From positions 1-46,020 of the forward strand of contig CASGDR010000005.1 in NCBI GenBank assembly GCA_949300345.1: 46,020 nucleotides of DNA, written 5' to 3'. Shown piece by piece: positions 8,860 through 16,255 of the stretch (positions are counted from its first letter, which is position 1; each line of letters starts with the position of its first letter). Source of the DNA: an uncultured bacterium. GTDB lineage: Bacteria > Bacillota_I > Bacilli_A > RFN20 > CAG-826. The translations under genes were made by a program, and so were the position numbers. The notes beneath the pieces were generated by a model. It did no database searches. It had not been told where the DNA came from and worked only from the letters and a program-made list of their open reading frames with translations.

Positions 8860-9120
8860 ATGGAAGAAAAGGAAGAACAGCTTCTAGAGAAGCGCAACCA
8901 CGTCAATGCCCTCTGGCTGACCTACAAGGACAAATTGACCAAAACCGAGAAGGCTTACTGCAAATCCTATTGGCAATATGACCTCAGCCTATCGGAAATC
9001 GCCGAACAGCACGGTACCTCCAGGGCCAATGTCAGCCAGGTCATCAAAAGGGCGGTACTGAAGATGGAAAAATGGGAATCTTCCAAGGAAGGACCCAAAG
9101 CCCTAAAGGAGGAAAAATAA
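8860..9120 (+). CDS. ylxM: YlxM family SRP-associated HTH protein
   Basis: The 86-residue product is a small UPF0122/YlxM protein with a sigma-factor-region-4-like helix-turn-helix (LTKTEKAYCKSYWQYDLSLSEIAEQHGTSRANVSQVIKRAV). In related bacteria ylxM lies just before ffh, and YlxM has been linked to SRP function. Here it sits between ftsY and ffh. Its 3' end contains the strong Shine-Dalgarno of ffh (AAAGGAGG, 9105-9112). Confidence 0.93.
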   Translation: MEEKEEQLLEKRNHVNALWLTYKDKLTKTEKAYCKSYWQYDLSLSEIAEQHGTSRANVSQVIKRAVLKMEKWESSKEGPKALKEEK

Positions 9121-9122
9121 GC

Positions 9123-10451
9123 ATGTTTGAATCACTTACCGACCGCTTTGCGGGGATATTCAAGAAACTCAGGGGCCAAAGCCGGCTGACTGAGAACAAT
9201 ATGGCGGACATGCTGCGCGAAATCCGCGTGGCGCTGCTTGAAGCCGACGTCAATTTCAAAGTCGTCCGTTCCTTTTGCAAGGATGTCGAGGAAAAGGCAA
9301 TCGGCCAAGATGTCTATAAGAACGTCAATCCCTCCCAGATGCTCGTCAAGATCTGCCATGACGAAATCAAGGAACTATTAGGGAACGAAAACGAAGGGCT
9401 TAGCCTATCAAAAGGCGGTATCGGCACCATCATGCTGGTCGGCCTCCAGGGTACTGGCAAAACCACCACGGCCGGAAAACTCGCGAAGCTACTTATCACC
9501 AAACAGAAGAAAAGCGTTCTCCTAGTGGGGCTTGACGTCTATCGTCCCGCGGCCATCGAACAGCTGAAGACCGTTGCTATCCAAGCCGGGGCCGGATTCT
9601 ATTCGGATGGAAAGAAGAAGCCTCAGGATATCGCTAGGGAAGGGCTGGAAGAGGCCAAGCGCGGTTTTTATGACGTGGTCATTTTCGATACCGCCGGACG
9701 GCTTCAGATTGACGAACCCCTCATGGAAGAACTCCATGACGTCTTTAAAATCGTCCATCCCGACGAGACACTTTTATTGGTTGACGGCTCGGCGGGCCAA
9801 GACGCCGTAAACGTCGCCAATACCTTCCATGAGCGCCTTCGCCTGACCGGGGCCATCATGTCCAAACTCGACGGCGATGCCAAAGGCGGGGCCGCCTTGT
9901 CCTTGAAATACCTGACCGGAATTCCCATCAAGTTCCAAGGTACCGGCGAAAAATTGAACGACCTTGAACCCTTCTATCCCGATAGGATGGCCGACCGGAT
10001 CCTCGGCATGGGCGACATCGTCACCCTAGTGGAAAAAGCCAAGGAAAACATCGACGAGAAGGAAGCCGAAAGAGCCGCCAAGAAGCTGATGGACGGCACC
10101 TTTACCCTAGAAGACCTCCTGAAGCAGATGAAGATGGTCCAGAAAATCGGAAACCTCGGAGCCATCGCCAAAATAATTCCCGGCATGCCCAAGATTACCG
10201 ATGAACAGAAGGCCCTCGTGGAGAAGGAAACCCGCTCCTTCGAAGCCATCATCAATTCCATGACCCCTTACGAAAGGCGCCATCCTGAGGTCCTGAAGTA
10301 TTCCCAGAAGACCCGCATCGCCAAAGGCTCGGGCAAGACCAATGCCGACATCAATAGGGTCTTAAAGAAATACGAGCAGGCCAAGGAAGCCATGAAGGCC
10401 ATGAAGGGAATGAAAAACGGCGGTTTCCCGCCGGGCTTCCCGAAGATGTAA
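9123..10451 (+). CDS. ffh: Signal recognition particle protein Ffh
   Basis: Ffh is the SRP54 GTPase that, with the 4.5S/6S RNA, binds signal sequences of nascent chains. I start it at ATG 9123 (MFESLTDRFAGIF), 10 nt after AAAGGAGG; the frame is open from 9072, but that lies inside ylxM. The 442-residue product has the NG domain with GLQGTGKTTT (107-116), DTAGR and SKLDGDAKGG, then a methionine-rich M domain ending in GFPPGFPKM. The bases coding the Gly/Pro-rich tail (10418-10433) also form a terminator hairpin on the opposite strand. The stop lies 3 bases from the convergent trmD stop. Confidence 0.97.
   Translation: MFESLTDRFAGIFKKLRGQSRLTENNMADMLREIRVALLEADVNFKVVRSFCKDVEEKAIGQDVYKNVNPSQMLVKICHDEIKELLGNENEGLSLSKGGIGTIMLVGLQGTGKTTTAGKLAKLLITKQKKSVLLVGLDVYRPAAIEQLKTVAIQAGAGFYSDGKKKPQDIAREGLEEAKRGFYDVVIFDTAGRLQIDEPLMEELHDVFKIVHPDETLLLVDGSAGQDAVNVANTFHERLRLTGAIMSKLDGDAKGGAALSLKYLTGIPIKFQGTGEKLNDLEPFYPDRMADRILGMGDIVTLVEKAKENIDEKEAERAAKKLMDGTFTLEDLLKQMKMVQKIGNLGAIAKIIPGMPKITDEQKALVEKETRSFEAIINSMTPYERRHPEVLKYSQKTRIAKGSGKTNADINRVLKKYEQAKEAMKAMKGMKNGGFPPGFPKM
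10413..10433 (-). terminator. Terminator of the rpsP-trmD operon, inside ffh
   Basis: Read on the - strand, the stem CGGCGG-GAAA-CCGCCG (10433-10418) has a stable GAAA tetraloop and is followed at once by TTTTT (10417-10413). It lies 22 bases beyond the trmD stop codon, wholly within the last codons of ffh. Confidence 0.85.
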
Positions 10452-10454
10452 GCC

Positions 10455-11228
10455 TTACTTCTTGATGAAGCGCGAGCCCTTCTCTAGGGCTCTTTTTTCC
10501 CATTCGGGCACCTCGCCCGAATCTTCCTCTTGAAGAAGCTTTTTGTCCTGCTTGGATAGCTCTAGTTTTTCAAAGAGGTCCGGACGCCTTTCCCTAGTGA
10601 GGGCCAAGGCCTTTTTCCTCCTCCATTTTTCGATCGCGGTGTGGTTGCCGCAATAGAGGATGTCGGGGACCTTATCGCCCTCGAAGTCATAGGGTTCGGC
10701 GTATTGGGGATATTCGAGCAAGCCCCCGTCGAAGGATTCTTCGCCTAGGCTTTCCCCCGTGATGGCCCCATCGAGCAAACGGATGACCGAGTCCATGACC
10801 ACCAGGGAGGGAATCTCCCCGCCGGTCAACACATAGTCGCCGATCGAGAGCTCCTCGTCGACATACTTCCCCACCCTTTCGTCGATGCCCTCGTAATGGC
10901 CGCTCAAAAGGATGATATGGGAATATTTGGCTAGCCTTCTGGCATCTTCCTGGGTATAGGTCTTGCCTCTTGGCGAGAACATGATGAGATGGCTATTTTG
11001 TGTTTTGACGGCCCTGATCGCATCGACGATGGGCTGGGCCTTCTGGATCAGTCCGGCTCCGCCTCCAACTGGAGGGGAATCGGTCCGTCCCCATTTGTCT
11101 TTTGAGAAGGAACGGATATCCACGTCCTCTATTTCCACGATACCTTTGCCAATGGCCCGCTTGATGATGGAAAAATTATGGAAAGCATCTAGGAATTGCG
11201 GGAATAGGCTAAGAGTGGTGAACTTCAT
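10455..11228 (-). CDS. trmD: tRNA (guanine-37-N1)-methyltransferase TrmD
   Basis: TrmD makes m1G37 in tRNAs reading CNN codons, preventing frameshifts, and uses S-adenosylmethionine bound in a trefoil knot. Knot motifs are clear: LLSGHYEGIDERV (107-119) and SIGDYVLTGGE (128-138); PPVGGGAGL (52-60) is the substrate-loop motif. At 257 residues it is full length. The ATG overlaps the rimM stop by 4 bases. The codons for its last ~10 residues contain the + strand terminator of ffh. The gene is inverted relative to the usual ffh-rpsP-rimM-trmD-rplS order. Confidence 0.97.
   Translation of the reverse strand: MKFTTLSLFPQFLDAFHNFSIIKRAIGKGIVEIEDVDIRSFSKDKWGRTDSPPVGGGAGLIQKAQPIVDAIRAVKTQNSHLIMFSPRGKTYTQEDARRLAKYSHIILLSGHYEGIDERVGKYVDEELSIGDYVLTGGEIPSLVVMDSVIRLLDGAITGESLGEESFDGGLLEYPQYAEPYDFEGDKVPDILYCGNHTAIEKWRRKKALALTRERRPDLFEKLELSKQDKKLLQEEDSGEVPEWEKRALEKGSRFIKK
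10474..10498 (+). terminator. Terminator of the ftsY-ffh transcript, inside trmD
   Basis: The stem GAGCCCT (10474-10480) / AGGGCTC (10486-10492) with a 5-nt loop is followed by TTTTTT. It lies 22 bases beyond the ffh stop codon and wholly inside the 3' coding end of the convergent trmD. Confidence 0.85.
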
Positions 11229-11740
11229 ATAAGTCCGGGGATTACGTTGATTCTGATGGTTTTACGGGGCAGATCGACCAAGACGACGAACTCCTCGTAG
11301 ACGAATGGCACGAAGAAGTCGGGCCCGGCTTTCCTTTTGACCCTGAAAGTAGGGGTAGGTCCATAGTATTGGACATCCTCAACCTCGCCGAGCACCCTTT
11401 CGGTCTCGTCGTCGATTACCTGGCAACCCACCAGATCCTTGATTCGGTAATATCCCTCCGGAAGGGGAGCGTTCTCCTCTTCGATGGCCAGTTCATAGCC
11501 CCTGATCTTTTCGATTTCCTCGATGCTGGGGTATTCCTTCAAAGAAAGGATGGGATTGCCTTTCGTGGGACGGTAGCTTTTGATGGTCACCATCTTGACC
11601 ATGTTTCCGTTTTTATCAACGAGAACAAGTTTGTTTCCCTTTTTGAACCTAAGGTCGGGAAAGTCGGTAACCGCGAAGGTATGGAATTCCCCATCAAGGC
11701 CATAGGTCCGCCCGATGCAGGCAACGGTGACTAGAGCCAT
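11225..11740 (-). CDS. rimM: Ribosome maturation factor RimM
   Basis: RimM binds S19 and assists assembly of the 30S head domain. The 171-residue product begins MALVTVACIGRTYGLDGEFHTFAVTDFPDLRFKKGNKLVL, the RimM N-terminal barrel, and ends in a PRC-barrel domain (IKDLVGCQVIDDETERVLGEVEDVQYYGPTPTFRVK...FVPFVYEEFVVLVD). It lies between khpA (23-base gap) and trmD (4-base overlap). No Shine-Dalgarno is evident before its ATG. Confidence 0.95.
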   Translation of the reverse strand: MALVTVACIGRTYGLDGEFHTFAVTDFPDLRFKKGNKLVLVDKNGNMVKMVTIKSYRPTKGNPILSLKEYPSIEEIEKIRGYELAIEEENAPLPEGYYRIKDLVGCQVIDDETERVLGEVEDVQYYGPTPTFRVKRKAGPDFFVPFVYEEFVVLVDLPRKTIRINVIPGLI

Positions 11741-11763
11741 AAGAGTATAAAGAAAGGGGAGGG

Positions 11764-12099
11764 TTATTCGCCCTCCGCTTCGCTTTCCTCCAAGATGACT
11801 TCGTCCACGAATGAACTGCTTTCGCCTTCGTCAGAGGATTTCTCATCGAAGCTTTCGAACTTCAAATGGACCCTGACATTGGAATTCTCGGCTTTGGCGG
11901 CGATTCCGATGGCTTCGCGCAGGGCATTGGCCACCGAGCCTTTGCGCCCGATGAGCCTGGCGGTATCGCGGTCTTCGCTGACGATGATGAGATTGATGTC
12001 CCTAGGGCTACGTCCCGGAATTTCACGCACCATGATGGCGTCTTTGTTCTCCACAATGGGATCGATGAGCCCGTGGACGATCTTCTCGTAGTCGGGCAT
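11764..12099 (-). CDS. khpA: KH-domain RNA-binding protein KhpA (YlqC)
   Basis: KhpA is a single-KH-domain RNA-binding protein that in other Firmicutes pairs with KhpB/EloR in controlling cell elongation and RNA metabolism. The KH fold is visible, with the GxxG loop as IGRKGSVA. Usual family length is about 76-81 residues; this one has 111 because of an acidic, serine-rich tail after about residue 80 (FESFDEKSSDEGESSSFVDEVILEESEAEGE). The tail is probably disordered. The gene starts one base after the rpsP stop. Confidence 0.92.
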   Translation of the reverse strand: MPDYEKIVHGLIDPIVENKDAIMVREIPGRSPRDINLIIVSEDRDTARLIGRKGSVANALREAIGIAAKAENSNVRVHLKFESFDEKSSDEGESSSFVDEVILEESEAEGE

Positions 12100-12100
12100 C

Positions 12101-12364
12101 TTACTTGCCTCCCTTGGCTTTGGCGATTAGTCCCTTTTCCGAGAGTAGGCAGCGGACCGAATCGCTGGGGGTGGCACCCATCTTCAACCACTTTAGGGCG
12201 AGTTCTTCGTCGATGACGGCCTTGTTTTCCTTCAAGGAAGGATCATAGGTACCGATCTGTTCGATGTAGCGGCCGTCCCTGGCATACCTGCCGTCGGCGG
12301 CAACGATGCGGTAGAAGGGGTCTTTGTGGCGTCCCATGCGGGTGAGCCTGATTTTGACTGACAT
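12101..12364 (-). CDS. rpsP: 30S ribosomal protein S16
   Basis: S16 is an early-binding 30S protein. The 87-residue product starts [42 protein letters not shown], diagnostic of bS16. A strong Shine-Dalgarno (AAAGGAG, 12378-12372 on the - strand) lies 7 nt before the ATG, and a near-consensus promoter lies just upstream. It leads the inverted rpsP-khpA-rimM-trmD operon. Confidence 0.98.
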   Translation of the reverse strand: MSVKIRLTRMGRHKDPFYRIVAADGRYARDGRYIEQIGTYDPSLKENKAVIDEELALKWLKMGATPSDSVRCLLSEKGLIAKAKGGK

Positions 12365-12387
12365 TTGATTGCTCCTTTACGGAGGCA

Positions 12388-12416
12388 ATGATAGGTAGGC
12401 AAATAGCGTCTGTCAA
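12388..12416 (-). promoter_or_regulatory. Promoter of the rpsP-khpA-rimM-trmD operon
   Basis: On the - strand, a perfect -35 TTGACA (12416-12411), a 17-bp spacer and TATCAT (12393-12388) form the strongest sigma-70-type promoter in this region. Transcription would start near 12381, giving a ~17-nt leader that carries the rpsP Shine-Dalgarno. Confidence 0.85.
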
Positions 12417-12470
12417 GCAAAAAATAGTTAACACCTTGAAGGAAAATTCTTCCCAATCTAGCGGAGTTTT

Positions 12471-12498
12471 TTGTGATTTGTCCGACAAATGCTACAAA
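12471..12498 (+). promoter_or_regulatory. Promoter of rplS
   Basis: TTGTGA (12471-12476) and an extended -10, TGC-TACAAA (12490-12498), are spaced 16 bp apart. The start would be near 12505, leaving a leader of about 134 nt before the rplS ATG. It is back-to-back with the rpsP promoter. Confidence 0.6.
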
Positions 12499-12504
12499 GG
12501 CCTG

Positions 12505-12638
12505 TTCCCGTGCGCGGGTGAGGTTTTCCTTGCTATGGAGGGATTTGGTCTATATCATTTGCGTTGCGCAAACGCGCTAGGTAGGCTCCGCTGGGCATGA
12601 CCCATGAACCGCGCCGAAGAAAAAAGAAAGGAAAGCGT
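12505..12638 (+). promoter_or_regulatory. Structured rplS mRNA leader (candidate L19 leader)
   Basis: The long leader contains at least two hairpins: CCCG-TGCG-CGGG (about 12507-12518) and TTTGCG-TTG-CGCAAA (12558-12572). Further GC-rich pairing potential lies at 12574-12617. Ribosomal-protein leaders in Firmicutes, including L19, often bind the encoded protein for feedback control. I cannot match it to the known L19 leader consensus by eye, so autoregulation is only inferred. Confidence 0.4.
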
Positions 12639-13001
12639 ATGAACAACAACATCGTCAACGAGATCACCGCCAAGCAGATCAAGAAGGATGTTCCTACCTT
12701 CTCCAGCGGCGACACCGTCAAGGTCTCTGTCCGCATCGTCGAAAACAAGAAGGAAAGGATCCAGGTCTTCGAAGGCGTGGTCATCAAGCGTCGCGGACAC
12801 GGGGTCAGCGAAACCTTCACCGTCAGGAAGATGTCTTCCGGAATCGGCGTGGAAAGGACCTTCCCGGTCAACTCCCCGGCCCTCGCCAAGATCGAAGTGA
12901 CCCGCTACGGCAAGGTCAGAAGGGCCCGCATCCATTACATGAGGGGTCTCTCCGGCAAAGCCGCCAGGATCAAGGCCGCTCCCGAAAAGGATAGGAAATA
13001 A
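12639..13001 (+). CDS. rplS: 50S ribosomal protein L19
   Basis: L19 sits at the 30S-50S interface. The product (120 residues from ATG 12639) contains [47 protein letters not shown] and the C-terminal [24 protein letters not shown], diagnostic of bL19. An AAAGGA Shine-Dalgarno at 12627-12632 fixes this start; the frame is open from 12597, but that adds an unconserved basic peptide. A terminator follows, so rplS appears to be a single-gene transcript cut off from its usual trmD partner. Confidence 0.97.
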   Translation: MNNNIVNEITAKQIKKDVPTFSSGDTVKVSVRIVENKKERIQVFEGVVIKRRGHGVSETFTVRKMSSGIGVERTFPVNSPALAKIEVTRYGKVRRARIHYMRGLSGKAARIKAAPEKDRK

Positions 13002-13009
13002 GGCAGAAC

Positions 13010-13050
13010 GACCGTCTTAAACTCCATTGGAGTTTGGGGCGGTCTTTTCT
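13010..13050 (+). terminator. Intrinsic terminator of rplS
   Basis: A long hairpin pairs GACCG (13010-13014) with CGGTC (13040-13044) and AAACTCC with GGAGTTT around an ATT loop. TTTTCTTCT follows. Confidence 0.85.
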
Positions 13051-13075
13051 TCTAGTCGCTAGCCTTACGCGCATT

Positions 13076-13081
13076 TATAAT
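13076..13081 (+). promoter_or_regulatory. -10 element of the lepB promoter
   Basis: A consensus TATAAT ends 8 nt before ATG 13090 (5 nt before an in-frame TTG at 13087). No good -35 is visible. The predicted mRNA has essentially no leader and no Shine-Dalgarno. Confidence 0.65.
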
Positions 13082-13089
13082 CAGCCTTG

Positions 13090-13914
13090 ATGGATAATAA
13101 TCCTTCTTTGGAAGAAATTGAAATCACCCATCCGTTCCAGCCCCTTGACGATTCCAAGAAGAAAAGGAACAACAAGGTCAAATCCTTTTTCCTACTTCTA
13201 CTAAACGTCATCCTGCTTGTCCTTTTCCTTTTGACTTTAGGCTTCTGTACCCAAATCGTGGTCCTACATTCCATGTATACCCTCTTCTACGTGGTCGGGG
13301 ATTCGATGTATCCCACCCTGAATGGGGACGCCACCAGGAGCGATGGGGCCGAGCATAACGGAAACTGGGGCAACTACGATGCCTGGGGCGCGGTGGATTA
13401 CTACACCATCGACTTCGGCTATATGCTCTCCCATGATTTCCTTGATGATTTAAGACGCTTCGACGTGGTGGTCACCCATTATCCCGACGATTCCGAATCC
13501 TCGGGTTCGAAGATCAAAAGGGTGGTCGGACTGCCGGGGGAATCCCTCTATTTCGATGAATCTGGCGATTTATATGTCCGCTACCCTGAGGCCGATGAAT
13601 ATGTGCTGGTGAGCCAAGACCATCTGACCCTCAGGAACAAGGAACAGACCGCCTATAGCCAATCCATCAGATACGGAAACCTCTCTACCAACCCCGTCGA
13701 ACTAGGGGAAGGCGAATACTTCGTGGTCGGCGATAATCGGACCGCATCCAGCGACTCGCGCAACGTCGGGCCCATCGACGCGAAATACCTTGAGGGCAAG
13801 GCCATCCTCATCGCCGGGACCTGCCGCTATGACCGCGATGTCTATAACCATGTCCACGATCCCTCGATCAACTGGTTCAGTCTCAAGCCCTTCTGGGCCA
13901 TGCAATACCTATGA
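13090..13914 (+). CDS. lepB: Signal peptidase I
   Basis: Type I signal peptidase removes signal peptides from secreted proteins, using a Ser/Lys dyad outside the membrane. A charged N-terminus, one membrane anchor (about 32-56), the nucleophile motif GDSMYPT (70-76, Ser72), the lysine motif KIKRVVGLPGE (Lys143 likely) and GDNRTASSDSR (about 208-218) are all present. At 274 residues it is longer than typical Gram-positive enzymes (~180-200), mainly because ~45 residues rich in Gly, Asp and Asn are inserted between the Ser motif and RFDVVV. The frame is open from a TTG at 13087. Its stop overlaps rbgA. Confidence 0.94.
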   Translation: MDNNPSLEEIEITHPFQPLDDSKKKRNNKVKSFFLLLLNVILLVLFLLTLGFCTQIVVLHSMYTLFYVVGDSMYPTLNGDATRSDGAEHNGNWGNYDAWGAVDYYTIDFGYMLSHDFLDDLRRFDVVVTHYPDDSESSGSKIKRVVGLPGESLYFDESGDLYVRYPEADEYVLVSQDHLTLRNKEQTAYSQSIRYGNLSTNPVELGEGEYFVVGDNRTASSDSRNVGPIDAKYLEGKAILIAGTCRYDRDVYNHVHDPSINWFSLKPFWAMQYL

Positions 13915-14771
13915 AAGGCCAACTGAAGGGACTCCATCATTTCCCCGGCCACATGAAGCGGGCCATCGTTGAGCTTTCCAAGAAGGCCTCCCTTTGCGAT
14001 GTCCTAATCGAACTCTGCGATGCTAGGGCCCCTTTGGCTACTAGGAATCCCCTGTTTGAGGGGGTAGGGGAAAATAAGCCAAGGGTCATCGTCTTATCCA
14101 AAGCCGATTTGGCCGATCCGGATATTACCAAGAAGTGGGTCTGCTATTTCAATGGGCAAGGACTATATGCCGTGGCCTTGGATAGCAGGAAGAAAGACGT
14201 GCTTGGGATTATCAAACAAGCCTCCGAAAAGGCCGCAAAAGCCAAGCGCGAGAAAGAAAAACGCCTCGGGATGAAACCCCAGGACCTCCGTTTGGCCGTC
14301 TTCGGCATCCCCAATGTAGGCAAGTCCACCCTCATCAATTCACTAGCAGGAAGGAAGATGGCCAAGGCTGAAAACCGCCCCGGCGTGACCCGGGCTGAGC
14401 AGTGGATCAAATTGCCCGGCAATTTCGTCCTCTTGGATACCCCGGGGATATTGCCCATGGAATCCGTGGAAGAATCCCTTTCCTTGGATCTGGCCTACAT
14501 CGGCTCCATCCGCGACCAGATATTGCCTAGCCATGAACTCGCCGTTTCCTTGCTTGGCTTCCTGAAAGACCAGGTTCCGGGCGCCATTTCCAAGCGCTAC
14601 GAGATAGAAGAAAGCCTTGAGCCAGAAGAATTACTAAGAGGCATCGCAGCCAAAAGAGGGCTTCTTCTAAAAGACGGAAAGCCCGACGAGGAAAAGGCGG
14701 CCCTGGTACTTCTAAAGGAATTCCGGGAGGGAACCCTCGGGAAGATTTCCCTGGAGAGTCCCGATGCTTGA
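13911..14771 (+). CDS. rbgA: Ribosome biogenesis GTPase RbgA (YlqF)
   Basis: RbgA is a circularly permuted GTPase needed for late 50S assembly. The permuted motif order is visible: G4 SKAD (63-66) comes before G1 GIPNVGKST (132-140) and G3 DTPG (176-179). The N-terminal HHFPGHMKRA and a C-terminal helical RNA-binding region (about 210-286) complete the family pattern. It overlaps lepB by 4 bases and rnhB by 8, the same gene order as in Bacillus relatives (lepB-ylqF-rnhB). Confidence 0.96.
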   Translation: MKGQLKGLHHFPGHMKRAIVELSKKASLCDVLIELCDARAPLATRNPLFEGVGENKPRVIVLSKADLADPDITKKWVCYFNGQGLYAVALDSRKKDVLGIIKQASEKAAKAKREKEKRLGMKPQDLRLAVFGIPNVGKSTLINSLAGRKMAKAENRPGVTRAEQWIKLPGNFVLLDTPGILPMESVEESLSLDLAYIGSIRDQILPSHELAVSLLGFLKDQVPGAISKRYEIEESLEPEELLRGIAAKRGLLLKDGKPDEEKAALVLLKEFREGTLGKISLESPDA

Positions 14772-15378
14772 AGGCGAGAGTTATTTATACAAAGAAGGAT
14801 ATAGGCTCATCGCCGGGACCGACGAAGCCGGAAGAGGTCCTTTGGCCGGACCTTTGTTCGTGGCCGCGGTGGTCTTTCCCGAAGGCTATAAGAACCCTGA
14901 TCTCGATGATTCCAAGAAACTGACGGCCCATAAAAGGGAACTGCTTTTCGAAACCATCAAGAAGGATGCTTTGGATTACGCCATCATCTCTTTTACTCCC
15001 GAGGAAGTGGACCGCCTTGATCCCTACCATGCCTCAAGGGAGGGGATGAAGAAGGCCTTATCCAAGCTCAGATTCGACATCGCGGTTACCGACGCCATGC
15101 CCCTTGATGGGGTGGACTATCCCTATATCAATGTCATCAAGGCCGACGCCAAATACCTCGCGGTAGCCGCCGCTAGCATCTTGGCCAAGGTCAGCCGCGA
15201 CCGCTACATGAATGAACTAGACGTTAAATATCCCCAATACGGATTTGCTTCCAACAAGGGCTATGGCACCAAGGACCACCTCCTGGCCTTGGAAAGACAC
15301 GGTCCCATAAAAGGGGTCCATCGCTTCTCCTATAAACCCGTCAAAGACTCTTTTCAGATGAAAATCGATCTTTTTTAG
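14764..15378 (+). CDS. rnhB: Ribonuclease HII
   Basis: RNase HII cuts the RNA strand of RNA-DNA hybrids and single ribonucleotides in DNA. The metal-binding motif DEAGRGPLAGP (20-30, Asp20 and Glu21) and the later DAKYLAVAAASILAKVSRD block are clear. At 204 residues it lacks the N-terminal extension of some Firmicute enzymes. It overlaps rbgA by 8 bases. Confidence 0.96.
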   Translation: MLEGESYLYKEGYRLIAGTDEAGRGPLAGPLFVAAVVFPEGYKNPDLDDSKKLTAHKRELLFETIKKDALDYAIISFTPEEVDRLDPYHASREGMKKALSKLRFDIAVTDAMPLDGVDYPYINVIKADAKYLAVAAASILAKVSRDRYMNELDVKYPQYGFASNKGYGTKDHLLALERHGPIKGVHRFSYKPVKDSFQMKIDLF

Positions 15379-15425
15379 GACTTTTTGCCAAATACCCCAC
15401 TACTTACTAGTGGAGGTGCTTGTCT

Positions 15426-16193
15426 GTGAAAGCCCGTGAATTATTACTTTTCCTATCCCTGAAATTCCAAGGGAATTGGGACTCTCAATACCGAGTCATT
15501 CGTGACCGGGAATTCTTTAGCAAGGAGGAAATGAAGGAGACCCTAGCTGGCTACAAGGGGAATTTCGTCACCATCCTCGACAAGGAATATCCCCAAGTGC
15601 TCAAACGGGTCCATTGCTGTCCCTTTGTCCTGCACTATAAAGGCGACATATCCCTTCTTCAGGATACCGATAAGTGCATTGCCTATATCGGAACCAGGGA
15701 CGCTTCGGCCTATGGCCTAAGGATGGCCGAGCGCCTGGCTGGGGAAGTCTCCGAGAGGGGTTTCCATATCGTCTCCGGCATGGCTAGGGGCATCGATTCG
15801 GCTGCCCTTAAGGCCGCCATCAGGAAAAAAGGCAAGGGCATAGCGATACTTGGATCTGGGATCGACCGTCCCTACCCCGAATCCAACCGGGAACTATACA
15901 AGGAACTCGAAACCGATGGCCTCATCATCAGCGAATATCCGGGCGATCTCGCCCCTAGGCCCGAGAACTTCACTTTCCGCAACCGCTTGATCGCCGGATC
16001 GGTCAAGGCCTTGGTCGTCGGAGAGAGCTATATGAATTCCGGCAGCATGAATACGGTGGGCTGGGCCGCCGGCAGCAACGTCGATGTCGGGGCGGTTCCC
16101 TACGAGGCGGGAATCGGCTCCTACAACAACGTCATCATCAAGGAAGGGGCGGCGCTGATCGAGTCCGTCGACGACATCTTGGCCATGTTGTAA
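15426..16193 (+). CDS. dprA: DNA processing protein DprA (Smf)
   Basis: DprA loads RecA on incoming single-stranded DNA during transformation and is also kept in non-competent bacteria. The Rossmann-like core shows YIGTRDASAYG, SGMARGIDSAALKAAI and FRNRLIAGSVKALVV. At 255 residues it lacks the C-terminal winged helix of longer homologues. The start is set at GTG 15426, 9 nt after a GGAGG Shine-Dalgarno (15412-15416); an in-frame TTG at 15420 is only 3 nt from that site. It precedes topA, as in Bacillus. Confidence 0.93.
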   Translation: MKARELLLFLSLKFQGNWDSQYRVIRDREFFSKEEMKETLAGYKGNFVTILDKEYPQVLKRVHCCPFVLHYKGDISLLQDTDKCIAYIGTRDASAYGLRMAERLAGEVSERGFHIVSGMARGIDSAALKAAIRKKGKGIAILGSGIDRPYPESNRELYKELETDGLIISEYPGDLAPRPENFTFRNRLIAGSVKALVVGESYMNSGSMNTVGWAAGSNVDVGAVPYEAGIGSYNNVIIKEGAALIESVDDILAML

Positions 16194-16203
16194 AAAGTCG
16201 TCG

Positions 16204-16233
16204 CCTATTATAAATAAGGTATTTATTTATAGG
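16204..16233. repeat. Imperfect palindrome between dprA and topA
   Basis: CCTATTATAAATA and TATTTATTTATAGG flank a 3-base centre in the 100-base gap. It is AT-rich in an otherwise GC-rich stretch and lacks a T-run directly after it. It could be a weak dprA terminator or an operator for the adjacent topA promoter. Confidence 0.4.
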
Positions 16234-16255
16234 AAAACCCATTCCTTTTCCTCCA

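Noticed and set aside
9072-9122. Earlier ffh start inside ylxM
   Set aside because: A strong AAAGGAGG sits 10 nt before ATG 9123, and the extra 17 residues are an out-of-frame reading of ylxM.
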